Positions 1 to 7,110 of a DNA stretch of 30,863 nt are shown piece after piece. The notes under the pieces were generated by a model. The model was not told the DNA's origin. It did no database searches and worked only from the letters and a program-made list of their open reading frames with translations. Origin of the DNA: Hydrogenimonas sp. (GTDB lineage Bacteria > Campylobacterota > Campylobacteria > Campylobacterales > Hydrogenimonadaceae). The stretch is taken from the NCBI GenBank assembly GCA_015494675.1, contig WGAW01000144.1:1-30863 (forward strand), read 5' to 3'. The position numbers were made by a program, and so were the translations under genes. Every line of letters begins with the position of its first letter. The stretch's first letter is position 1.

Positions 1-665
1 CCCAAAACACCCAGCAGCAGCCCGGCGTCAAGGAGGGTACGGTAACCGAGACTATGGATGCCGGCGTATACACCTATGCAAAAATAGACGACGGAAACGG
101 GCAGTACTGGATCGCCGGCCCGAAGACGCCGTTGAAAGTGGGTGAGAAGGTCTCTTTCCTTCCGCAGATGTGGATGGAGAATTTTCCAAGCAAAACACTT
201 AACAGGACATTCGACAAGGTCCTCTTTGTCGCCGTTATAGCCCCTTTGAAAGGTGATAGCACCCACAACTGCGAAAAGTGCGGCACAAAGCAGAAACCTG
301 TAGAAAAAGAGGGAAACGGTAACGCGGGCAGTTCAAGCGCAATACCAGTCGCCAAAGCGGAGGGCGGATATACGATAGCCGAAATATTCGCACAGAGTGC
401 GGATCTTAAAGACAAAAGTGTCAAAGTAAACGGTAGAGTGACGAAAATCATAAGAGGCGTTATGGGGAAAGATTGGGTCCATATACAAGACGGAACCGGC
501 ACCGAAGGAAAGAACGATCTTGTCGCGACTTCAGCTTCGGCGGATGTCAAAGAGGGTGATGTCGTCACCGTAACAGGTAAGTTAAAGACCGATGTTGACT
601 TCGGATACGGCTACTTCTACCCGGTTATAATAGAGGATGCTTCGTTTAAAAAAGCGGATTCATAA
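1..665 (+). CDS. NrfJ-like tandem OB-fold protein, 5' truncated by window edge
   Basis: The reading frame is open to the left edge (frame starting at base 3), so the true start and any signal peptide lie outside; the first in-window ATG is at 54. The N-terminal part (GTVTETMDAG, AKIDDGNGQYWIAGP, KVGEKVSF, SKTLNRTFDKV) resembles the small OB-fold proteins called NrfJ in epsilonproteobacterial nitrite-reductase loci. A low-complexity linker with a CxxC pair (CEKCGTK) follows. It is not CxxCH, so it is not a haem c site. The C-terminal part (about residues 105-198 from the ATG) is a second OB-like domain (VKVNGRVTKI, DWVHIQDGTG, GDVVTVTGKL). Members are usually periplasmic; here that is inference because the N-terminus is missing. 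The gene stands alone on the plus strand, convergent with the PAS gene. Its ligand is unknown. The family call is moderately sure, the function unsure. Confidence 0.65.
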   Translation, partial: QNTQQQPGVKEGTVTETMDAGVYTYAKIDDGNGQYWIAGPKTPLKVGEKVSFLPQMWMENFPSKTLNRTFDKVLFVAVIAPLKGDSTHNCEKCGTKQKPVEKEGNGNAGSSSAIPVAKAEGGYTIAEIFAQSADLKDKSVKVNGRVTKIIRGVMGKDWVHIQDGTGTEGKNDLVATSASADVKEGDVVTVTGKLKTDVDFGYGYFYPVIIEDASFKKADS

Positions 666-673
666 TGAGGTAA

Positions 674-702
674 CGTATGATGTGCCTTCGGCACATCATA
701 CG
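674..702. terminator. Perfect 13-bp hairpin between convergent genes
   Basis: Bases 674-686 and 690-702 are exact reverse complements around a 3-base loop. The apex can also be read as the very stable C(UUCG)G tetraloop on a 12-bp stem. It lies 8 bases after the NrfJ-like stop and 10 bases beyond the PAS gene stop, so it can end transcription from both sides. No clear U-tract follows on either strand, so strong intrinsic termination is inferred from the stem alone. It may act mainly as a 3'-end stabiliser. Confidence 0.7.
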
Positions 703-712
703 CTCAATGGGA

Positions 713-1234
713 TCAAATCAGTTCTGCGATCAGCTCTTCAGCCTTTATCCCTCTTTTATCGGCCTCTTCGATGAGCCTCTTTCCCGTCTCGTAAGGAAGA
801 TACATCACTGCGCGCCACTCTTCATGCTCCTCTTCACGCATTTTGTCGTATACTCTCTGCATTTCGACTCTCATCCGCTTCTCCACAGGGCTTCTTATCG
901 ACTTGTATTCGACGAGCTCACCGTTCTTGTATACGCCGGAGACCTCCGCATATACCCAGTAGTAACCTCTATCTTTTCGCATATTTTTTACATACCCGCT
1001 CCAGCTCTTTCCCGCTTTTATCGTATCCCATAGCTCTTTGTAGACCGATCTGGGCATATCGGGATGGCGAAGAATGTTGTGCGGCCGCCCTATCAGTTCT
1101 TCACTGCTGTATCCCGATATCTTTGCGAAGGTATCGTTGACATATGTTATCACCCCCCGCAGATCGGTCCTCGAGATTATCACCTCATCTTCCGGCACTT
1201 CAGTCTCTATGAACATATCGAAAGTAACATCCAT
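713..1234 (-). CDS. Aer/CetB-like PAS sensor protein with RHH-like C-terminal tail
   Basis: The frame opens at 1336, but the ATG at 1234 is preferred because AGGAG lies five bases before it and the longer N-terminus has no PAS similarity. The product is 173 aa. Residues about 15-115 form a PAS domain of the Aer type: TDLRGVITYVNDTFAKISGY, GRPHNILRHPDMP, WSGYVKNMRKDRGYYWV. The RHPDMP and WSGxVKN stretches match the FAD-binding PAS of E. coli Aer and Campylobacter CetB, so redox or energy sensing through FAD is a fair inference. Residues 116-140 are a charged helix. Residues 140-173 (RAVMYLP, then RLIEEADKRGI and AEELIAELI) have the strand-helix-helix pattern of ribbon-helix-helix DNA-binding proteins. 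There is no HAMP, methyl-accepting or kinase domain. It could be a CetB-like taxis adaptor or a one-component regulator. Confidence 0.8.
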   Translation of the reverse strand: MDVTFDMFIETEVPEDEVIISRTDLRGVITYVNDTFAKISGYSSEELIGRPHNILRHPDMPRSVYKELWDTIKAGKSWSGYVKNMRKDRGYYWVYAEVSGVYKNGELVEYKSIRSPVEKRMRVEMQRVYDKMREEEHEEWRAVMYLPYETGKRLIEEADKRGIKAEELIAELI

Positions 1235-1292
1235 ACTCTCTCCTGAATATTTGTAACCGATGCCGTACACTATACGCAAATCAGTATTTTTT

Positions 1293-1298
1293 ATTATA
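1293..1298 (-). promoter_or_regulatory. Probable -10 box for the PAS gene
   Basis: TATAAT on the minus strand in an A/T-rich stretch, about 60 bases before the PAS start at 1234. No good -35 is seen, which is normal for housekeeping promoters of this phylum. The spacing gives a leader of about 50 nt. The gap from gapA (stop at 1368) is 133 bases, enough for an independent promoter. Confidence 0.5.
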
Positions 1299-1367
1299 TC
1301 TTTTTTACTCGAAAAAGATTTGACCGATGTCAACAAGAAAAGGGCCGAAACACTATGGGCAACCGTA

Positions 1368-2363
1368 TCAGCTGGTCGCCACCAGTTTCATCATATCCAC
1401 CATCCTGCAACTGTAGCCCCACTCGTTGTCGTACCACGCTATCACCTTTGCGGTCCTGTCGCCAACCACTCGTGTCAGATCCGGAACATATGTACAGCTA
1501 TACGAGGAACCGATGAAGTCGCTCGATACCCTTTTGTCAAGATCTATCTCTATAAGCCCTTTGAAGCTACCTTCAGAGGCCTTCTCGAACGCTTCGTTGA
1601 TACTCTCTACACTTATCTCTCTCTTCAGATTCACCGTCAGGTCGACGACCGACACGTCGGCCGTAGGTACGCGCATGGCGAAACCGTTCAGGTTCCCTTT
1701 AAGATGCGGCATTACAAGCCCTATCGCTTTTGCCGCGCCTGTGGAGGTGGGTATCATGTTCATTGCGGCGGCACGGGCCCGGCGGAAATCTTTTTTGTGC
1801 TTTACGTCGAGCAGATTCTGGTCGTTGGTGTAGGAGTGTACGGTGGTCATGAGGCCGTTTTCTATACCGAAAGCGTCATCGAGCACCTTGCATACAGGTG
1901 CAAGGGCGTTCGTGGTACAGCTTGCGTTGGAGACGATCGCTTCGCCTGCATAGTCGTCGCTGTTTATGTTGAAGACGTAGGTGGGAGTATCATCTTTCGC
2001 CGGTGCGCTCAATACTACCTTTTTTACGCTCCCCTTCAGATGTTTTGAGGCGCTCTCGCTCGTCAAAAAGACACCGGTGCACTCGGCCACCACCTCGGCA
2101 CCGGCGGAGGAGAAGTCGAGTTTCTCGATATCGCGTTCGCTGAACATCCTTACCGCTTTTCCCGCTATCTCTATCGTTTTTTCGTCCAACACTTTCGCTT
2201 CTATACCGCGATGGACCGTATCGTACTTCAGCAGGTATTCGAGCATATCCGGCTTCGCGGTCGTGTTGATGGCGACCAGTTCCATATCGTCTCTCTCCAT
2301 GACTATCTTTATTACACAAAGGCCGATACGACCCGTTCCGTTTACCGCAACTTTGAGTGGCAT
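1368..2363 (-). CDS. gapA: Glyceraldehyde-3-phosphate dehydrogenase
   Basis: 331 aa, full length. It catalyses the reversible oxidative phosphorylation of glyceraldehyde 3-phosphate in the cytoplasm, acting in glycolysis or gluconeogenesis. The Rossmann glycine motif is GTGRIG (residues 9-14; more often GFGRIG). The catalytic Cys149 sits in SNASCTTN, with His176 in TTVHSYT and the C-terminal WYDNEWGYS intact. After beta-strand 2 the usual IND is INT (Asn33-Thr34), so the Asp that selects NAD over NADP is missing; relaxed or NADP use is possible (inference). AAGGAG lies five bases before the ATG. The gene follows ackA by 36 bases, and a TATAAT box overlaps the ackA stop, so it can be transcribed both with pta-ackA and on its own. 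Confidence 0.96.
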   Translation of the reverse strand: MPLKVAVNGTGRIGLCVIKIVMERDDMELVAINTTAKPDMLEYLLKYDTVHRGIEAKVLDEKTIEIAGKAVRMFSERDIEKLDFSSAGAEVVAECTGVFLTSESASKHLKGSVKKVVLSAPAKDDTPTYVFNINSDDYAGEAIVSNASCTTNALAPVCKVLDDAFGIENGLMTTVHSYTNDQNLLDVKHKKDFRRARAAAMNMIPTSTGAAKAIGLVMPHLKGNLNGFAMRVPTADVSVVDLTVNLKREISVESINEAFEKASEGSFKGLIEIDLDKRVSSDFIGSSYSCTYVPDLTRVVGDRTAKVIAWYDNEWGYSCRMVDMMKLVATS

Positions 2364-2398
2364 TGATTCTCCTTGAAGTTTGTATCTCTTTTAAACGG

Positions 2399-2404
2399 AT
2401 TATA
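2399..2404 (-). promoter_or_regulatory. -10 box for gapA embedded in the ackA stop codon
   Basis: The minus strand reads TTATAAT, where TAA is the ackA stop and TATAAT is a consensus -10 box. The predicted transcript would start near 2392, leaving a leader of about 28 nt that contains the gapA Shine-Dalgarno AAGGAG (2369-2374). The promoter is inferred from sequence and spacing only. Confidence 0.5.
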
Positions 2405-3521
2405 ACCGAGCGTCGCTTAAAAGTGCTTCTGTCTGCCTGGCGATCTCGAGCTCCTCGTCTGTTTTTATAACAAAAATCTTCACCCGGCTCCCCTCTTTCG
2501 ATATCTCTGTCTCTTCGGCCCGATTTTTCGAGTCGTCGATCTCTATTCCAAACCGATCGAGCCCGCGGCACGAGAGCTCTCTCACCTTCGGGCTGTTTTC
2601 GCCGATGCCCGCAGTAAACACCAGGGCGTCGACCCTTCCCAGAACAGCGGCGTATGCGCCTATATATTTACGGATTCTGCGCGTATATATATCCAAAGCC
2701 GTCTTCGCGTCGTCGCGGCCTTCATCCGCAAGCCGCAGCACCTCGCGCATATCGTTGTGCCCGCAAAGACCCTTGAGACCGCTTCTTCTGTTCAGCACCT
2801 CCTTTGCATCGACCCCTTTGGCGTTTAGAAACAGCGGTATCTGCGGGTCTAAATCTCCGCATCTCGTTCCCATCACGAGTCCCTCGAGGGGTGTAAAACC
2901 CATCGAGGTGTCTACGCTCCGACCTCTCTCTACGGCGCAGGCGCTGGCACCGTTACCGAGATGGAGGGTTATCATGTTCAGCGACTCGGGAGGGCGCCCG
3001 AGCAGTTTCGCCGCCTCCTTGCAGACATAGGCGTGCGATGTGCCGTGAAATCCGTACCTTCTTATCGCGTATCTATCGTAAAACTCCAGAGGAATCGCAT
3101 ACAAGAAAGCCTCTTTTGGCATACTCTGGTGGAAAGCGGTATCGAAAACCGCTACCTGGGGAACCTTCGGAGCGATCTTTCTCATCGTCAAGATCCCCTC
3201 TATATTGGCCGGATTGTGGAGCGGGGCGAGCGGTACAAGCTCTCTTAAAGCCTCTATCAACCCCTCGTCCACGAGAGCCGGCCGCGTGAACCTCTCTCCC
3301 CCGTGCACCACCCTGTGGCCTACCGCGTCGAGAGAGTCGAAAGAGTTCAGCACTCCGTCACTTTCAAGCCTCTCCTGCGCTATTTTCAGCGCCTCCATAT
3401 GCCCCTTCACACCTCCCTGCTCGCCTATTCGCTCTACAACTCCGGCTCCAAGCTCAATTTCGGCATCAAAAAGCCTGTACTTAAGAGACGAGCTTCCCGC
3501 ATTTAGAACAAGTATTCTCAT
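2400..3521 (-). CDS. ackA: Acetate kinase
   Basis: 373 aa, slightly shorter than the usual 395-400. It converts acetyl phosphate + ADP to acetate + ATP, or the reverse when acetate is assimilated. The ASKHA-fold motifs are present: NAGSSSLKY (Asn7), GHRVVHGG (Arg70), VFDTAFHQSMP (Asp127), YGFHGTSH (His159), HLGNGASA, and GLVMGTRCGDLDP (Arg220). The C-terminal TAGIGENSP adenosine-binding stretch is intact. The start codon overlaps the pta stop in ATGA (3518-3521), implying translational coupling and balanced synthesis of the two enzymes. Confidence 0.97.
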   Translation of the reverse strand: MRILVLNAGSSSLKYRLFDAEIELGAGVVERIGEQGGVKGHMEALKIAQERLESDGVLNSFDSLDAVGHRVVHGGERFTRPALVDEGLIEALRELVPLAPLHNPANIEGILTMRKIAPKVPQVAVFDTAFHQSMPKEAFLYAIPLEFYDRYAIRRYGFHGTSHAYVCKEAAKLLGRPPESLNMITLHLGNGASACAVERGRSVDTSMGFTPLEGLVMGTRCGDLDPQIPLFLNAKGVDAKEVLNRRSGLKGLCGHNDMREVLRLADEGRDDAKTALDIYTRRIRKYIGAYAAVLGRVDALVFTAGIGENSPKVRELSCRGLDRFGIEIDDSKNRAEETEISKEGSRVKIFVIKTDEELEIARQTEALLSDARL

Positions 3522-5599
3522 GAGTGGGCCGCCTGTATGGCCGTTATCGCGACCGTACTGACTATATCTTCGACGCTACAGCCTCGGCTAAGGTCGTTTA
3601 CAGGTTTTCTGAGCCCCTGAAGCACCGGCCCTATGGCGATGGCGCCCGTAGATCGCTGAACGGCCTTGTATGTGTTGTTACCTGTGTTTAGATCGGGAAA
3701 GATAAAGACCGTAGCCCTCCCCGCCACACGGCTGCCGGGCAGCTTTTTTTGTGCCACTTCCGGGTCGATCGCGGCATCGTACTGCATAGGCCCCTCTATC
3801 GGAACATCCGGACGCAGCCTTTTCGCTATCTCTGTAGCTTTACGCACCTTCTCGACATCTTCGCCCACTCCGCTCTCCCCGGTCGAGTATGAGAGCATCG
3901 CTACATAGGGCTCTATTCCGAAAGCCCTGGCGGTATCTGCCGAAGAGACCGCTATCTGCGCCAGCTCTTCCGGGTTCGGATCGGGAACGATCGCACAGTC
4001 GCCGTATACGAGCACTCTCGTCTCGAGACACATGAAAAAGACGCTCGAGACTATATCTATTCCCGGTTTTGTCTTAATGATCTGAAGCGCCGGAAGGACC
4101 GTTTCGCGAGTCGTATGCGTCGCGCCCGACACCATACCGTCCGCAACCCCTTCGTAGACCATCATCGTCCCGAAATATGTAGAGTTCTCCATCAGCTCGG
4201 CGGCATCTTCGCGGCTCATGCCCTTCTGCTTCCTGAGCTCGTAAAGGCGCTTTGCGAACCTCTCTTTATACGGGCTTTTTTGCGGGTCGACGAAAGAGGC
4301 GTCTTTAATCTCTATTCCCAAAATACCGGCCCTGTTTAGTATGCTCTCTCTATCCCCGAGCAGCGTGACCTTCGCGATATTCCTGCGAAGTACCGTTTCG
4401 GCCGCCTGCAAAACCCTCTCGTCTTCGCTCTCGGGCAGTACGATATGCTTTTGCACCTTGGACGCGGATGCGAATATACGGTGTAGAAACATTGCAGGCG
4501 TCACGATATCGAGTTCCGTCTCCGCAAGAGACTCGACGATCGACGAGGCGTCAACATACCTCGAGAAGTGGCCCAGAGCCAGTGCGATCTTCCGTCTGTG
4601 CCTCGGTGTCAGACGCGCCGTACACTTTTGTACCTGCATCGCTGTCTCCATCGTATCGCTCTTTACTCCTATGACCGCTATGCGGAAGTCGGCGTCGGAC
4701 CTCAACATCCGCATGACATTTTCGGCCGGATCAAAATCTCCCCCTATCACCACCGCCGAAGCGGCCGCAAAAGCTGCCGAGCGGTTGGCGGCGTATACCG
4801 CCAGAAGTATGTCGCTTCTGTCGGCGGGGACGATAACGAGATCCCCGTTTTCGAGCCTCTCCAGAAAGTGCTCCGGCCGCATCGCGGCGACAAGCGGCCT
4901 GCGTATCGTGCGCTCGAGCTGTTTTCGGCTCTTTAGAATCAGCGCCTCGGCACCGGTTGCCTCCATAAGGTCCAGAACGGCAGGTCTGTCAAGCTCGCTC
5001 TCGTAAGGTATAAGAAAGCATGGGACAGCCATCTCTCTATCCGAACTCTTCACCCTGCACGAGAGGGGGTCGGCGACATGATTTATGAAAAAAACGAGAG
5101 GCTCTACACCCTCATCTCTGATCGTGTAGTTCCAGAGTAGTATCTCGTTTTCGGCATCTTCGAGACTTCTCTCTCTTGCGCTTACCACTCCCGCTACGGG
5201 CGAAGAGAGATTCTTTGCTATTTTCAGATTCAGGTCGAAGTCTACCATTTCGAGCAGACTCTCGCCCCCGGAACCAGCACAAAGCACGAAATCGTAACTC
5301 TTTTTGAGAGTCTCGTACCGCTCTATTATAAGCTCGTAGAGCCGCTCCTCCTCACCTGCGGCGAGCAGGTCGCTAGCCTCCCGCTCCGTTACGGCCCACG
5401 CCTCTTTAGCGCTTTGAGACAGCTTGAAACTCTCTCTTATCGTCTCTATGTCGTCATCTTTGGTAGACGACTCCGTAATCGGTTTGAAAAAGGCTATGCG
5501 CTTGTAGTTTCTTCTCAGAATCTCCATCAACCCCAGCGCGATGAAGAGAGTACCGGCATGACGCTCTCTGGAGAGAATGAAGAGAGATTTGGTTTTCAT
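3518..5599 (-). CDS. pta: Phosphate acetyltransferase, long (three-domain) form
   Basis: 693 aa, matching the long Pta class (E. coli 714 aa). It interconverts acetyl-CoA + phosphate and acetyl phosphate + CoA. The catalytic PTA/PTB domain spans about residues 382-693 (VLPESEDERVLQAA; STYFGTMMV; GMVSGATHTTRETVLPA; PMQYDAAIDP; ATVFIFPDLNTGNNTYK). The N-terminal third is a BioD-like P-loop-fold domain whose loop (SRERHAGTLF) lacks the GKS/GKT signature. A DRTGG-type middle region follows. In E. coli these domains carry allosteric control; that is not shown here. A strong AGGAGG site overlaps the stop of the upstream CYTH-CHAD gene, 10 bases away, so the three genes form one operon. Confidence 0.96.
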   Translation of the reverse strand: MKTKSLFILSRERHAGTLFIALGLMEILRRNYKRIAFFKPITESSTKDDDIETIRESFKLSQSAKEAWAVTEREASDLLAAGEEERLYELIIERYETLKKSYDFVLCAGSGGESLLEMVDFDLNLKIAKNLSSPVAGVVSARERSLEDAENEILLWNYTIRDEGVEPLVFFINHVADPLSCRVKSSDREMAVPCFLIPYESELDRPAVLDLMEATGAEALILKSRKQLERTIRRPLVAAMRPEHFLERLENGDLVIVPADRSDILLAVYAANRSAAFAAASAVVIGGDFDPAENVMRMLRSDADFRIAVIGVKSDTMETAMQVQKCTARLTPRHRRKIALALGHFSRYVDASSIVESLAETELDIVTPAMFLHRIFASASKVQKHIVLPESEDERVLQAAETVLRRNIAKVTLLGDRESILNRAGILGIEIKDASFVDPQKSPYKERFAKRLYELRKQKGMSREDAAELMENSTYFGTMMVYEGVADGMVSGATHTTRETVLPALQIIKTKPGIDIVSSVFFMCLETRVLVYGDCAIVPDPNPEELAQIAVSSADTARAFGIEPYVAMLSYSTGESGVGEDVEKVRKATEIAKRLRPDVPIEGPMQYDAAIDPEVAQKKLPGSRVAGRATVFIFPDLNTGNNTYKAVQRSTGAIAIGPVLQGLRKPVNDLSRGCSVEDIVSTVAITAIQAAHS

Positions 5600-5609
5600 C
5601 CGTTGCCTC

Positions 5610-7094
5610 CTAAAATCTGCAGATCATCTTCCTAAAAAGCCCCTGCGTCTTTGAAAATTCCCTGAACTCTCTTCTGAATTCGGCCCTCTTTTCCGTCTGC
5701 ATTTGATCCATACGCTCCTTCAGAACATTCAGCGCTTCGAGCGTCTCCCCGTCTTGCATATCCGGATGCCTCTTTAGAGACTCGATATGCCTGCTCTGGA
5801 CATCGAGATCCTGATGTTTTCCCAAAATACTCTGTATCGATTTGAGCTTCGAAGCCATCTGCCTGTAAGCCTCTTCGTCAAACAGCGAAGAGAAAAACTC
5901 CATCATGTAACGGAGCTTTTTTACATCTATGCGTACGGCATGATACTCCTGCGCCGGGCTCTTTTTACCGATCAGGGAGCCCCTTTTCAAAACCTTTGCG
6001 TAGCGCGACTTCAGCACCGGCTTTACGGTAAAAATCAGGGGTGAAAAGGCCTCCTCACACAACCCCTCTTCCGAAGATGTTTGCGCAAACCGATTGAGCT
6101 CTTCGATCTGTGCCGTGAACTTTTCGCCCGTCAAGAAACTGCGGAGCCTCTCCCTTTCGCTCTTGCGCCTCTCGAGTAGCCTCTTCTCGACTCTCTTCAG
6201 CGCATTGTGGAGCCTCTTTGGAAGCATCCGCCCAAACTCTTCTATCTCCTCGATATATACATCCAGATCCCTCATATCGCCGGTCTCTCTCATCAAAGAG
6301 CCCAGACTCTCTTTATGCATCCGGCACCATGCAGGATCGAAAACTCCCCCCATCTGCGAAAGCAGCGCCCTGGTTTTGCGCATCGCCACCCTTAGCTGAT
6401 GCAGTCGTTCGGGATCTTCCGTACCCTCCAGGATTGCGGCCCTGTCGGCCCGAACCGTTTTCATAAGCGAATATAGGATAGCCTTCACGGCATGTGCGGC
6501 GCTTTCGTAAGGGGTGAACTTCACGCTTACACTCGCCTTTGAGAAGTCTCTTCTTCCGTCCACCTCTTCCAGAAGCTCCTTTAGCGGCCTCTCTATCGCC
6601 GGGACCGCCATACGCTTTGAAATGGCCCCGTTCGTAAAGTCCGGATTGTCTGTCACTTCGGCCGCGACCACGTTTTCAAAGAGCTTTGGAAGCACGAAGC
6701 CTTTCGCTTCCGACTCGCTTTTGAACTCGACTTCGAGGATGTTGAGCCCCTTGAGAGGCTTCTTGAAACTGTCGAGCTCGAATGTGGTCCCGTCGATCTC
6801 AAAAACGAAGCGCTCTTTTCTTATCACCCCTCCCCTGTTACGGCGCATCGCCTCTTCGAAGACGCTCTTTGGCACCATCTCTTCGTGCTCTTGTCTGACA
6901 AGACCGCTTCCCCTCTTTACGGTACGCGTAAATGTGTTGCCGCGGCGGCGGTAGCGCACCGCCTCCCCTTCCGCAGCCACGAGGTAGAACTGCACGATCG
7001 TGCTTTTGTCGTAGGAGATCGAGCGGCTCCTCAAAAAGCGTTTCATGGAGCAGGGGTAGAGTACGAACCTGCGTTCAATTTCCAAATTTTCCAT
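5610..7094 (-). CDS. CYTH-CHAD domain protein (inorganic triphosphatase / polyphosphate-associated family)
   Basis: The frame is open much further upstream, to 7874, but that part lies antisense to the DUF234 gene. The start at 7094 puts the CYTH signature ExExR (Glu5, Glu7, Arg9 in LEIERRF) at the N-terminus, where it belongs. The product is 494 aa. Residues 1-165 are CYTH: a tunnel-fold triphosphate-binding domain rich in paired Arg/Lys and acidic strands (VRYRRRGNTFTRTVKRG, ILEVEFKSE). Residues about 195-490 are CHAD, a helical domain with conserved His (LHQLRVAMRKTRALL, His232; TGDMRDLDVY; VRIDVKKLRYMMEFF). Family members hydrolyse inorganic triphosphate and/or bind polyphosphate granules. 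It heads the pta-ackA operon. The -10 box lies so close that the mRNA may start at or next to the ATG, and no Shine-Dalgarno is visible. Confidence 0.9.
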   Translation of the reverse strand: MENLEIERRFVLYPCSMKRFLRSRSISYDKSTIVQFYLVAAEGEAVRYRRRGNTFTRTVKRGSGLVRQEHEEMVPKSVFEEAMRRNRGGVIRKERFVFEIDGTTFELDSFKKPLKGLNILEVEFKSESEAKGFVLPKLFENVVAAEVTDNPDFTNGAISKRMAVPAIERPLKELLEEVDGRRDFSKASVSVKFTPYESAAHAVKAILYSLMKTVRADRAAILEGTEDPERLHQLRVAMRKTRALLSQMGGVFDPAWCRMHKESLGSLMRETGDMRDLDVYIEEIEEFGRMLPKRLHNALKRVEKRLLERRKSERERLRSFLTGEKFTAQIEELNRFAQTSSEEGLCEEAFSPLIFTVKPVLKSRYAKVLKRGSLIGKKSPAQEYHAVRIDVKKLRYMMEFFSSLFDEEAYRQMASKLKSIQSILGKHQDLDVQSRHIESLKRHPDMQDGETLEALNVLKERMDQMQTEKRAEFRREFREFSKTQGLFRKMICRF

Positions 7095-7101
7095 AAATAG
7101 G

Positions 7102-7110
7102 ATTCTACCA
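7102..7110 (-). promoter_or_regulatory. Extended -10 promoter of the CYTH-CHAD/pta/ackA operon
   Basis: The minus strand reads TGGTAGAAT, an extended -10 (TGnTAnAAT). The hexamer ends at 7102, so transcription should begin at about 7094-7096, at or one or two bases before the ATG at 7094. This predicts a leaderless or nearly leaderless mRNA, consistent with the missing Shine-Dalgarno. It is inferred from spacing. Confidence 0.6.

Noticed and set aside
1260..2048. 262-aa plus-strand ORF opposite gapA
   Set aside because: Antisense shadow of a full-length conserved enzyme; composition is unlike a real protein.
3518..5599. Pta N-terminal domain as an active P-loop ATPase
   Set aside because: The loop lacks GK[ST]; the domain in long Pta enzymes is regulatory rather than a dethiobiotin synthetase.
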